64,000 nt of DNA from Zygnema cylindricum (Eukaryota > Streptophyta > Zygnematophyceae > Zygnematales > Zygnemataceae): positions 368,886 through 432,885 of the forward strand of contig JBBHKE010002909.1 of assembly GCA_037447655.1 (NCBI GenBank), written 5' to 3'. The notes beneath the pieces are model-generated. The model was not told the DNA's origin. It worked only from the letters and a program-made list of their open reading frames with translations, and did no database searches. Positions 53,785 to 64,000 of this stretch are shown here, piece after piece; the stretch's first letter is position 1, and the number at the start of each line of letters is the position of its first letter. A program made the translations under genes and the position numbers.

Positions 53785-56176
53785 TGTCATGCCGTATTGT
53801 ATCGGTTGCTAGCACGCATGGTATGGGGCATGCTTGCACAATTTTTGGCACAGGCGCACGATATTTGACGCGCGCGTACGATATTTTGCATGCACGCACG
53901 ATTTCTTGCACGCACGCTTAGTTTTGTTGTGATATCGCCGATTTATATATTTGTGACGTGTACGCGATTCGCGTGCACGTTTCGTTTGAACATGTACTAA
54001 TTTAGTGCGATTTGTTTCGTTTCGTGCGTAGGTACACGATTTTGGAGTATAGACGTGGATTATTGTTTGGGCAACGCATTGCAATTTCTAATGTATTTCG
54101 TGAAGTATGGTTCGGTTCGTGCATATGCGCGCGATTTTGGAGTATAGACGCCAAGTATCGTTTGGCGACGAGGCACGATTTCCGGGAGCGTTGGCGACGC
54201 TTCTATGTACCTTCATTCATTTAAGTCGCCAACCCATGAAGGTTCGCGCATACATGTAGTTAGGGGGGGTTTTTACCCTCGGACGATGGATTTTTTTAGG
54301 CGTACGGCAGACGATGTTGGCCGCCTATTAGCCAACATCTTAAGTAGTTCCATTCATGAGAAGTAGGCTAGACTTAGGCTAGTTTCGCTCTAGGTGTAGC
54401 TTAGCCCCTACTTAGGCATTCTCAGACTTAGAGAACAAGAATTTTCTCTTGGCGGCGGAGCTTTTGTCTTGCTCTCTCTCTCACCGATAGCGCAAGTTTC
54501 TTCTTTTCTTTTGCTAGCTAGTTGTAGAGGCTAGATAGTTTACGTATGTTCTCCCTTGTAATTCTGCCCACGCTTTTTATCCACGCGACTGAAAGCCAAG
54601 TCCGGAAGGTTTCCCTCCAACTTGTGCCATTTTTGGGAACAGGTGGATTGGAGTTCTTGTGGAGAAGCATCCAGATCCGGCTGTCTTTCCCACGGACAGC
54701 TGAACGGTTTGGGCGTTTGTATTTGTGTTGTTTGTATTTTCGGTTGGGAATGGAAGGGTGAATTTTGGCCGAATTTGGAGTTTTCCTTGTTTTTGGTTGG
54801 AATTATTTATTTTGTTTCGTTGCTTTCGTATGAGATAACTCTTGTAAAGAATACGTTGAAGACCCAAGAGCCTAGTGGCTACCTTTTGGCGGAGTGAATT
54901 ATAGGAGTCACTTCACACTAGGGGAGTATTCTTCCCTTTTATTCCTTTGGTCATCTTAAACTTTATTCTTTTGCATGTTGTATATACATTTTTCCCTTCT
55001 CATTCATTTTCGTTTGTATATATGTTTGGAGCATGACTTTGCTGGTTGGGATGCATGTTCGCTTTTGCTTTTCCCTCATGCACGACAAAAAGTAACTTGC
55101 CACCCTATCCGCAAAGTCGTTGTATCAAATTTAGGGTTAATCTGCAGAATTAGGGTTTGGAGGACGAATTAGGGTTTTGGCTGCAGAATTAGGGTTGCAG
55201 CAGATTTAGGGTTTATTCCTTTTGATTCTAGTCCTTAGGTCGGTATCCTTCTAATCCTTGGCTGCAGATTTTGAGTTTTGGCAGTCTAGAATTAGGGCTT
55301 GGCTTTGGAATTAGGACTTTTCAAGTGGAATTAGGGTTGGCTGCTGGCTTTGGATTATTGCGGTCACCTGTTTGGCTGTATATCTGGAGTTTGAGCGGCT
55401 TCCGACTTTATTCTAACACCCTTTTTCTCTCTATCGCATTTGTGTTTCTTATTGGTTATTTTTCTTCCACCCAACGTTATTTTTTTCCCCTTCCATTGGT
55501 TGCCTAACATTCTACGACGTACATCTTCACGGTACGTCGGTTATTTTGGGAGACGTTGCTCGGAGCGAATTTCGTGGAGCGAATTTTATCCCACGGAGCT
55601 TTGCAAAACCCGACTTGCTTCGAACAAGTTCGGTTCACCCTTAGTGCTCACCAAAGTACTAAAGGTGTTTGTAAGTAGTCGATGCCTTGCGGGTGCAAGA
55701 GCGTTCCGATTTAGTGTGGACACGCGTGTAGGGGGGCGGTGTGGATTGGTTCTATCGTGAACCTTTCTTATTGAGCATTTGCATTTCCCTGCTTTCCCTG
55801 CATGATATCTGCCCCTAATTGGCCTTGGATTTTCTGTGACTTTTTGGAGTGGGATTTCTTGCTAGACCTTGCCGTGGGTGGCACTCTGTAGACTTTTTCC
55901 CGGCTATGTTGTTGTAAATCTGCACCCAAGGGTGTTTGGATAGCAATTTTCTTGTTTTTATAGATCTGGTCCTTTGGCCTTACCAATTGTTTGCAGGGTA
56001 GAGGTTTTGGTAAATCGGCTTCTTGCTAGATACGACCAGTAAGTCTTGATAGTGACTGAGTGGGTTGACTGGACGAGTGGATTGGTTTGACACGTGTTGC
56101 ATCTCGGTTAGGTCGTGCGAAACCTTTCATTATCATAGTCAGAGGTTCTCCCTCTGTTTATGCTAGCGGATTAGCA
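53785..56176 (+). other. Probable LTR/leader of an unrelated retroelement, with three tandem-repeat zones
   Basis: Starts TGTCATGCCG directly at the E3 break, so it could be an LTR edge, but no second copy exists to prove this. Repeat zones: a 20-22-bp GCACGCACGATATTTT-like unit at 53839-53926; a 95-bp duplication at about 54021-54190 (CGATTTTGGAGTATAGACG twice); and AATTAGGGTT-type units at 55126-55345. No convincing coding frame before 56177. Confidence 0.45.
55126..55345 (+). repeat. Irregular array of TTAGGGTT motifs
   Basis: About nine TTAGGG motifs in 220 bp, mostly as (GCAG)AATTAGGGTTTGG or GATTTAGGGTTTA. Plant telomeric repeat is TTTAGGG, but spacing here is irregular (about 15-40 bp), so this is not a telomere tract. 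Telo-box motifs are also common in plant leaders. Confidence 0.6.
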
Positions 56177-57245
56177 TAACCTTCCTTATCAATCCAGTTC
56201 CACCCCAGGAGTTACATTTTACCGTTCTCAGGAATTAGATCCTTCGGATTTTCCCGAATTGTTGACCACGTCTGATCCACTTGCAGATCGGAGATCCCCG
56301 TCAGTGCGGTTTGGTCTCACATCTACGTCATCATTGTCCTCGGTTTCATCTAGGTCATACCTAGAGGGGACGGAAGAAGACTCTCCGGAGGAAACCTTTC
56401 CAGCTCCTCACACTCGTAGGTTCCCTGTCAGCCCAGCTTTGGCACAACCGGCTCATCCTCCTCCTTACGACATGGCTTCCTCTTCAGAGGGATCCATGGG
56501 TAGGATGCAATTCTGCTTTTCCGGATTAAAGGACACCATGTCTTTATCGCATTTCCGGATGTTATACGACACGGAAATGAGGGATTTAGCATTTAGATAT
56601 CAGGATAGGTTTGACCTCCGTGTCGCCTTTTCCCTTCTCGGTCGATACCTCCGTGGTACGGCCCTCACTCTCTACACTCGCAAGTACGAGGATGTTCTTG
56701 CGATGAGAGAGTACGTGGCTCCCTTTGCGAGTAACCATAAGTCCTCCGCCAGGTGGATATCCCATATCAAGTTGCGAGACCGTCGATATTTGATGCTAAT
56801 GGGGACAAGTTGTATCCAACTATCACCGAGGTTCCTCGTCAGTATGGAGTAATTGATCAAGAGGCGGTCCCAGCTAGAGCGGGGGGAACCATGCCTTTAT
56901 GGGATCCTCTCTCCGTCATGTTTGACATCCTCCAAGAGGAGTACCGGATGCAAAATCCGGATCAGATGAAAGAGTTGATGAACTTCGAGCGTAGGCCAGG
57001 TGAAACTGCCCCTGCTTTGCGAGCTCGGATGGAAACTCTACGGGTGGCATTATCGGACCTCATGTCCGATACGGAGGCTGTCCAGAAATTTGTGGGACAG
57101 TTTCCAGGTCCATCAATGAGGTTTATCCAAAACCACCTCAGCCAGATGTATGGACTGAAATTAACCTTTGAGCAAGCGGCTCAATACGCGGTAGAGTATG
57201 AATGCAAACATCCTGGTGGGACGCCCATTAGCGGTCGAAACCTTC
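56177..57245 (+). pseudogene. Retrotransposon gag of a non-copia element, frameshifted
   Basis: The first frame is open from about 56177 through LPSDFPELL-type acidic/Ser-rich sequence to MGRMQFCFSGLKDTMSL, LRMLYDTEMRDLAF-like and RVAFSLLGRYLRGTALTLY, a helical capsid-like region. A frame change at about 56745 leads to DIPYQVARPSIFDANGDKLY, DPLSVMFDILQEEYRM, RPGETAPALRARMETL and FEQAAQYAVEYECKHP, which follow the pattern of LTR-retrotransposon Gag capsid domains (GET-A-R-R-E). It ends without a zinc knuckle at about 57245. The exact family is not recognised. Confidence 0.6.
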
Positions 57246-58311
57246 GAACATACTGTTGTTGTAGCAAACTGTTGTTTTTGAAAACTTAGTTTCGTGCGTA
57301 CAGAGCGTGTCGTGCGTGCGCGTGTTCGCGTGCGTACGCATTTACGTGATATACTGTGGAGGTTCGAAAGGATTTGCGGATTGGGGGAGTAAGTGTACGA
57401 GCAAAATTAAAGTGACGTGTGAGTGGCGCGAACAAACATTTGAAAATGTACGGCGGATCGCGAAGCGATCCGATATGAAATGTTTGAAATATTTAAATTG
57501 TACGCCGGCCGTACGGAATCTAATGTGACGGGCGACAATTATGGAAAGTACGCGATGGTACAAAAGAATCTTTTTTGGATAAGTATACTTCAATTTTGAC
57601 GTGAGGCATTTATGACGAAGTACGCGGTTTTCGGTACGGACAAGATTTTGATGGTACCGTAATATTTCAACGAGTGGATTGTGTTGTACTTCGAAGGCGG
57701 ACGGCGTCCGCCGCTTTTTGATGGATCACACTATTTTTTGGATGTACTATCAAGTGGGTCGTACGTATGTGATGACGGGTTACTACGTGGACTTATCGAC
57801 AAGTGACTAAGCAAGTTGTCACTTATGACGCGGATTTGTGGATGCGTCGGTGTAATTATTTGAAACATCAATATTTTGTTTTATGCGAACTAATGATTTA
57901 GTGTTGATTAAAATAGTTATATTTTACGGGATTAATGAGGATATCGACACTTTAATTTATGTGTCGTATTTACAGACAAGTGTACGCTTACGATTGCTTG
58001 ACTTTCAGGTGTACGCTTACGATTAGTTTTTCTTTGTAATTGGTTATTATGGTTATTTTGACACTTAGTGATTCGTTGACAGCTCACAAGTGTATATATA
58101 GGAATGAGCTTTGTTAGGAATAATAATCAATGCTGGTTAGTAAAGTGGGGACCGAAGATGTAGACTTTTAGGGTTGCCGATTAGGTTATGCACTTTGAAT
58201 GATATAATGATTATTTGATTATACTTTTGTTTATGTGTAATGCATTTGTCTGTTATTATTTATTTATGTTATTTTATATATGTTTGATATGCATTGTTTA
58301 TGCATTTGTCC
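57246..58311. other. Unassigned; contains two perfect hairpins and a TATA-like site
   Basis: CGGATCGC-GAA-GCGATCCG at 57454-57472 and GGCGGAC-GGC-GTCCGCC at 57696-57712 (followed by GCTTTTTG) are perfect stems. GTACGCTTACGATT occurs twice at 57983-58024. GTATATATAGGAATGAG near 58091 resembles a TATA box. No coding region was recognised. Confidence 0.45.
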
Positions 58312-58405
58312 TAGGGTTTGTTTATGTCGATTATTCCATCAAACCTTAGATGTTGTCATAGGGTTTATTTATGTTTATTATTCCATGAAACCCTAAATGT
58401 TGTTG
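58312..58405. repeat. 47-bp tandem duplication
   Basis: TAGGGTTTGTTTATG...CCATCAAACC and TAGGGTTTATTTATG...CCATGAAACCCTAA are adjacent copies. Each is itself partly palindromic (AGGGTTT...AAACCCT). Confidence 0.8.
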
Positions 58406-58499
58406 TATGCTAAATGGAGGATGCATTTCAAATGATTGTTCGTCGACCTATTTTTGCTTAGCTTTTTGCATGATAGTTTGGGTGGCTTCTGCGGTCTAT

Positions 58500-58878
58500 T
58501 TTAGACCAAAGAACAACACAAACTACAAAAGGTTACAGCTCAATCCACAATGGAGTCAGAATACATGGCAGCAGCTTCTACCCTCAAGGAGCTCTTATGG
58601 GTTAAGTCTATTTTACAAGAACTTGGGTATATGCGAACAGGTCCTCACTCTATCTAGAGTGACAACCAGGCAGCCATTGCCATTGCCTCTAACCCCAATA
58701 ATCATTTTAAAAGCAAACACATGGATGTTAGACTTCATTTTGTCATAGAAAAAGTGTTTGCAAAAGTAATTAAATTGTGTTATTTATCGGATGTGGAGAT
58801 GGTGGCTGACATGTTAACTAAAGCCCTTCCTACTCCTAAGTTGCAGTTTTGCAAAGAGGCTATTGGACTTAGTGAGTA
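58500..58878 (+). pseudogene. Copia RNase H fragment of a different element
   Basis: AQSTMESEYMAAASTLKELL, SDNQAAIAIASNP, HFKSKHMDVRLHF and VADMLTKALPTPKLQF are the ordered motifs of copia RNase H, closing with a TAA at about 58877. A TAG replaces a codon just before SDNQ. It is clearly more diverged from E3-E6 than they are from each other, so it is not the missing end of E3. Upstream parts are absent. Confidence 0.85.
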
Positions 58879-58892
58879 ACTGAGTCTAAAGA

Positions 58893-58990
58893 TTTTGGTG
58901 AGTGTTGTAATTTGAAATCTTTATTTCAGTAGATAGAGTTGTGAGAGGAGACTAAGTACTTAGAATATTTTTGTCTGGGATAGTTTTCAT
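58893..58990 (+). repeat. Internally deleted LTR remnant
   Basis: After TTTTGGTGAG (a weak polypurine tract) comes TGTTGTAATTTGAAATC and then directly CAGTAGATAGAGTTGTGAG, a block that normally lies about 700 bp into the LTR. The middle of the LTR has been deleted. Confidence 0.6.
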
Positions 58991-60108
58991 ACTTACCTTC
59001 AATAGTGTGACAGTAGCAGATAAACAGTAGAAGTGTACTAAACTTGCACGAACACGCGTCGACAATAAGAGATGATGCGGATATTTCGGAGTGGCGACCG
59101 ACACCTACATACGTGTGTCGCAAATCGTACGGGCAGGTTCAGTGAATCGGACGGACAAAAACTAATCCGAACATCCGAGAGGAAAATGTGCGTGACCAAA
59201 TGTAGGACGTTGATACGAAATTTTTAAACGTACGCCATCAAAGTGGGGACCACAATGAGGACACTCGTTGGCAAGAGAAACGTATGCAGGTTTTACGGAG
59301 TGGCGCTGACATTCAGTTACACGCGTCACGCAGGAAACGATTAGATTCACCAGATCGGACGAACGGAATCTGAACCGATTATTTTGGAAAAATACATGGT
59401 ACGGTTCGACGTTATGATCGTTGATTACATTTGCGGGAAACGGACGTGATTCACCTAGGACCACAAGCGTGATTCACGTGGGACCACAAGTGACAAAGCA
59501 CTCAGGTGCTTCGTACTACACTACCACAATCGGTTGTACTTTAGAACTATGGCTGACTAAAAACCCGGAACATTTTATGTACGGTTCGATATCTGAGAAT
59601 ATTCGGAAAACATTGTTTTGTAGTTTAGTTTAATAAAAAATAGTGTTTCATTAATTAGGTCTTTGAAAATAATAATTAGTTTTTGGAAGGTACACAAGGT
59701 ACACTAAAGTAGAGGTTGGATAGTTTATCGTAAGTCAGGATAGTCTTTTAGTACGGCTACCCGAATTAGTGGGACCACTAGATACTCACCCTGAGTATAT
59801 AGTTTACGACTTAGCCAATTTTGTAGTATCTAGTTTTGGGATTATGACATTTTAAGGGTAGTTTTTGGGAAGCTTCCAAGAGTCATATCTTATCGTTTAC
59901 TAAGTTATTTGGGCTTCAATTTTAGGAATTGCCAGTTTACTCTGTTGTGAATCACTGTGAGAAATTTGAGGCATATTGGCTTTTGAGTCAAGATTTGTGT
60001 AAGCTGAAAAATGGTTGTTGAGTAGGTGCTTGATAGCTTTTGTTGTTTTCCATGTCTACTTCCACTACTACTGTCGGTACTCCTCCTGCAACGGTGGTTG
60101 TAGAAAAA
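58991..60108. other. Unassigned, with a 23-bp tandem duplication at 59447-59493
   Basis: GTGATTCACCTAGGACCACA is followed directly by GTGATTCACGTGGGACCACA. The surrounding sequence has scattered GTACGG and CACGTG motifs seen in these LTRs, suggesting old LTR material, but no alignment could be fixed. No gene was recognised. Confidence 0.4.
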
Positions 60109-60843
60109 CACTAACCACTCTCAAAATCCCTATCTAGTGCAGTAGGAGCCAATCAAATAACTGTACAGTACAAAAAGGTACTACAGCCGATTTTCTTCTG
60201 TACGGCCAGTGTACAACAAGGCCATTGAGTGGACGCATGTCAACATTCCACACGTCTGTATGTTCCACGAAATTCTCGTGACCAAATGTTATCCATCCAC
60301 ATGGCCTCAGGTCATGCCACGTCCAAAAACGCCAAAGTGACCATTATAGGATCTCGCCCAAAATATATGTAGTTGGATTAAATTCGACATTAAATGTTAG
60401 CCGTTGAAACAAATGTCTCATTCATTTGTTTCCCGCGGGGTCACGTTTGCATTGTATATTAACGAGTTATATGTTCCTCCATTCATAATTCAATTAATTA
60501 GTTTCAAGCTCATAACATAGTTTAAGTTTTTATAAAACCCTATGTAATTTAACGAACTTCTACGACAAACCCATTAGAGCTGACGGCTACGCCTCGCTTT
60601 GACAGTCGTAGGTTTGAGTCTGCCAAACTCAACCTTTTGTTGAGAGTAACTTATGTCACTCTTTTGTCGTGTCTGTGGAGCTAAGGCAACCATGGCTCCA
60701 CTACTCTCTCTCTTCTTCAATGACTACAAAAAGTATGGGGGATTAGGGAAAGAGGTAGAGGCAGACTACCTGCTCTTTTTCTTTCTTTTTTTACTAAGCT
60801 ATTCAGACCTAGAAAATATTCTATAAATCTAGTGATTTCAACA
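60109..60843 (-). repeat. 3' LTR of a decayed copia element, inner part lost
   Basis: The minus-strand start TGTTGAAATCACTAG is at 60843; stem-loop, tRNA-like segment (60570-60630) and dyad are present. It is truncated near 60109 before the hairpin run. Confidence 0.75.
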
Positions 60844-60965
60844 CTTCCCATATTATGTAGTCTACTTTTAACTTTTCTTTCAATCCACATTTTACCCTAC
60901 AATGTTTTAACTTGGGAGAGGGCACACGTTTGTGCAATTCTATGTCCTCCATTGGACTACAGAAT
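60844..60965 (-). pseudogene. Pol C-terminus fragment
   Basis: Read on the minus strand, KRVPSPKLKHCRVKCGLKEK matches the last residues of pol in E4-E6 (PVPSPKLIFCREKCGLKLK). It lies next to the polypurine tract TAATATGGGAAG. The rest of pol is deleted, and LTR sequence follows directly. Confidence 0.75.
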
Positions 60966-61330
60966 TCAGAGAGCCTCTAGATAGCTTTTAACTAACCCAC
61001 TTCAAGCCACAACCACTGCAGCCCAAGAGAGCAAACAAACAGTTTGAGTGCACCTTTGTGCAGCTTGGACTCCCCTGAGTTTGTAGCAAAAAGAAGCACT
61101 GAAAACAACCAACGAGCCGATAAGTTATGAGGTGGCAAAGATGCCAATTTATACAAAGCTCCCAAGGGAGAGGTGCTACCTCCCAAATTTTTCTAAGTCC
61201 TAAACCCCTCTCACAACCTCTATGTACTGAAGTACGAACCAATCACACGACCGTAATGTACAGAAAGGTACTACGACCCATGTACTTTCTGTACGGTCTA
61301 TGTTCCCCATCCATCCCAAATGTTTCCATT
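60966..61330 (-). repeat. LTR fragment (5' LTR remnant of the same element)
   Basis: Contains hairpins with further stem variants (TGCAC-AAAG-GTGCA), the AAGTTATGAGGTGGC block and the dyad (GACCGTAATGTACAGAAAGG, GTACTTTCTGTACGGTC). It is lost beyond about 61330, and E6 starts at 61424. Confidence 0.65.
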
Positions 61331-61423
61331 TCCTCTCCTACGTTTTCTCTTCCTCTCACCCTCCCAATTCCCACGGCTTCTTTGACTTATTGACCATGTC
61401 CATAAGCCTTTCTTATTCCCTTC

Positions 61424-62485
61424 TGAAACTCTGAGACCTCCATAAGTCCTCATAATGGATAGCTTCCAAGAAGCCTCTAGGATAACTCTGACCCCTGTGT
61501 GTTTCAGCAAGAACAATGCCACCCTGGCAGACAAAAACTCTGACCACCTTCACCTCGTGAAGGCAAGACTCCCCTGAGTCAATAGCAAAAAGAGTCTCTA
61601 AATTTTCTCCCCTGAGCAGTAAGTTATGGAGGGTCAAAGTTGACCTTTTGTACCGAAGCTTTATGGGAGAGAGGGTCCTATCTACCAATTTATTATAAGT
61701 CTTATCTCTCTCACAAACTCTATCTACTAATGTACGGAGCCAATCATATTACACTTTCGTACACAAAAGTATAGCTGCAAGTGTACTTTCTATACGGATA
61801 CTGTACGACATGGCATAAAAGTCGACACATGTCATTTTTAGATTCGGTCGCGTAATCCCCGGAGATGCCGCGATCCAACGTAATTTTGCCACATGTCATC
61901 CGATTTGGCGATGACCACAAACCGCCGAGATTCTCTTCCGCGATCTCGGCTTTCTTCCCAGCCGTCCTATTCAATGTAGATTTCAATCGTAGCCGTCATA
62001 AACACTTGCGCGATATTTGTTTCGTTAAAGAAACAAATGCGCGGTACTCGTTTCTTATACATACCGTAATCCGTACTTTTACATAACTAGATCTATGTAT
62101 CCTGTAAACAGTTGCAGTTAAATGAATTATCCTACTCGGTAATATTTAAATAAATAACAAACCCTATAGCATGTATCACTACTCCTAGACTTAACGGATA
62201 AGTCTACCGGCTACCGGCTCCTTAACGTTCCGCAAGTACCAGGATCAAATCCTGGTTCCGAAATCTATCCTTTTAGTAAATAAACTACCTATCGGTTAAT
62301 CAACCAATCTATTTCCCGTAAACCTCTGGATAGCCTAGGTAGCCATGGCTCTAGCTTCCTCTCCAACTTCTCAGTGACTGCGACAACTGTGGGAGTTGGA
62401 GAGAGACGTTAGAGATAGACTGCCTCGGCTTCTTTCTATATTTCAATTTAGAGCTAGAAAATACTAACAAGAACCATCAACTACA
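61424..62485 (-). repeat. E6 3' LTR (1062 bp)
   Basis: Plus-strand TGAAACTCTGAGACC to AACCATCAACTACA. All modules are present; the tRNA-like segment is at 62190-62262 (ACCAGGATCAAATCCTGG). Polypurine tract 62486-62498 (minus-strand AAAATAAGGGCAG). Confidence 0.92.
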
Positions 62486-62498
62486 CTGCCCTTATTTT

Positions 62499-64000
62499 CT
62501 AGTCAATCTTTAATTATAGACCACACTTCTCACTGCAAAAAATTAGCTTAAGGGAAGGCACATGTTTGGTCTTCATATCGGCTACCATCTCGCTATCTGG
62601 TCTATACTCTAAACTGATTATTTTGTTTTCTACTTTCTCTCTATCAAAGTTGAGTCTAATGTCCATGTGTTTTGCTTTAAAATGATGTTTAGGATTGGAA
62701 GAAATAGCGATTGCTCCCTGATTATCACAAAAAATATTCTGCACGCCACTCTTAAGGTGACCAAGCTCACCAAGCAAAGACTTTACCCACATCAATTCTT
62801 TTAGAGCAGAGCAAGAGGCCATATACTCAGCCTCTATGGTGGATTGAGCAATAACCTTTTAATATTTGCTACTCTAATAGCAAGCCCCATCACCCACATA
62901 TAATACTTATCCAGAAATACACCTCTTCATCGGACCATCACCATAACAAGCATCACTCCAAGTAGTGATGTCAGTATTCTCCCCACCCAAATGCAACCAT
63001 AGATCCCTAGTTCCTATCAAGTATCTAAAGACTCTCTTAGCTGCCTCCCAATCCCTCTTAGTGGGAGCATTTAGACTTCTACTCAGCACTCCTACAGTTG
63101 CAACTAAATCCGGCCGGGTAAAATTCATAAATTAGATTAGACTTCCCACAACTTGCCTGTAAAGAATAGTCTGCATGAACTTCTGTTCTTCAGGAGATAA
63201 TTCTTGGTCTAAAACTATGACTACTTCTTCCTCACTCCCCTCACTTCCCTTCTTGAATTCCATTGAAGTTGTACAACTATTAGCTTTATCCATTTGAAAT
63301 TTTTCAAGCATGTTCTCTATTGCTTCCTTTTGAGTCAATCGTATAATTTTTCTTTTTCGGTCTCTCTCTACTTGAATTGCCAAAATATATTTTGCTTCCC
63401 CCATATCATTCATTTCAAATCTCCCCTTAAGATCGGTTTTCAGTTTATTAATTTTTTCCATTGATTTACTTAAAATAAGCAAATCATCAACATAAATTGC
63501 AATAAATATAACACCTTCCTCATTTTCAAAAATATAGATTGAGTGAACTGAGCTGATCCGGATATATCCCAGACCGGTAAGAAACTCATCAAGCTTCTTA
63601 TTCCACTTTCGAGGCGCCTGTTTCAAACCATAAAGAGATTTAATCAGCCGGCATACCTTACTCTCCTCTCCTTCTTCCACAAACCCTTTGGGTTGTCGCT
63701 TGAAGATCTCCTCTTCCATTTCTCCATGCAAAAAGGTTGTTTTGATGTCCATCTGGTGCACTTCCATGTCTTCCGCTGCTGCCAGGCTGAGAGGTATGCG
63801 GACGGAGGGAAATCTGACCACCGGGGTAAAGGTTTCCTCGTAGTCAATTCCCTCTTTTTGTGTAAATCCCTTTGCCACTTATCGGGCCTTGTAGCCTTCG
63901 ATTGTGTTATCTAGGTTTAGTTTTAATTTGAAAACCCACTTACAACCGATATGTTTTCGGTTAGGTGGACAATCCACCAGCTCCCAAGTATCGGCTACCA
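62499..64000 (-). pseudogene. E6 RT and RNase H, with nonsense codons
   Basis: RT occupies 63878-63132, with MDIKTTFLHGEMEEEIF, SLYGLKQAPRKWNKK and catalytic IYVDDLLILSK intact. An in-frame TAA (63131-63129) replaces a tyrosine codon before FMNFTRPDL. Another TAA follows RRCISG-type sequence at about 62906. Further stops lie just before AQSTIEAEYMASC. Another TAA lies upstream in the ARLVAKG block near 63880. RNase H ends with CDNQGAIAIS (alanine to glycine) and ADMKTKHVPSLKL. All the breaks I see here are point nonsense changes within one continuous frame. Confidence 0.87.

Larger units (their letters stand above)
61424..64000 (-). mobile_element. E6: copia element, continues beyond the window
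   Basis: 3' LTR and the 3' half of pol, same lineage as E4. The left flank is CCTTC (61419-61423); the matching flank would lie outside. The coding part has several nonsense codons. Confidence 0.92.

Noticed and set aside
53839-53926. CRISPR-like array of 20-22-bp units
   Set aside because: Units are degenerate and contiguous without unique spacers, and the genome is eukaryotic. It is a simple tandem repeat.
58500-58878. RNase H fragment as the missing end of E3 split by an insertion
   Set aside because: It is too diverged from the E3-E6 lineage, and about 120 codons between the two pieces are absent. It is a separate element.
2541-63878. Non-standard genetic code or readthrough to explain frequent stops in pol
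   Set aside because: Stops fall at different positions in each copy, all three stop codons occur, and E4 has a long pol frame without any. Ordinary pseudogene decay explains this.

Overview
This is a repeat-dense stretch of a eukaryotic nuclear genome, most likely a plant or other streptophyte. Four things suggest this: plant-type Ty1-copia and Ty3-gypsy LTR retrotransposons nested in one another, MITEs, a Helitron-type terminus, and one spliced gene encoding a CG-1 (CAMTA-type) DNA-binding domain with plant-like introns and a CT-rich leader. There is no operon structure, Shine-Dalgarno pattern or CRISPR. The species cannot be determined from the sequence.

Layout. 1-1035 is an almost pure pyrimidine strand. 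1859-7902 is a complete but decayed copia element on the minus strand (E1; ATAAA target duplication). About 7.9-18 kb is the least retrotransposon-rich part: Helitron-like hairpins, several TIR elements, a decayed ankyrin-repeat coding fragment (10113-10469, plus) and, convergent with it, a five-exon CG-1 gene (12534 to 10613, minus) with a MITE in intron 1.

From 18 kb to the end, a second copia lineage dominates (LTRs about 1.03-1.07 kb, TGTAGAAA or TGTTGAAA starts). E2 (18095-22335) is a deletion derivative. E5 (32932-39343) looks chimeric. E4 (43194-49631, minus, CAATA duplication) is young and nearly intact, and sits inside the 5' LTR of E3 (42873-53784). E6 (61424-64000) runs off the window. 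Solo and broken LTRs lie between them. A truncated gypsy element (about 23455-28166) has its gag split by a solo LTR that is itself split by another solo LTR. A second, unrelated gag remnant lies at 56177-57245.

The most interesting system is the second copia lineage. Its primer-binding site matches the anticodon arm of initiator tRNA-Met (half-tRNA priming, as in Drosophila copia) rather than the tRNA 3' end. The ATG inside that site is in frame with gag. Each LTR also carries a run of short hairpins with (A)GGG loops and covarying stems just upstream of the primer site, a covarying GTAC dyad, a conserved stem-loop near its start, and an antisense tRNA-like segment with A-box and B-box motifs. 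All comparisons were made by eye; no alignment or database search was run.
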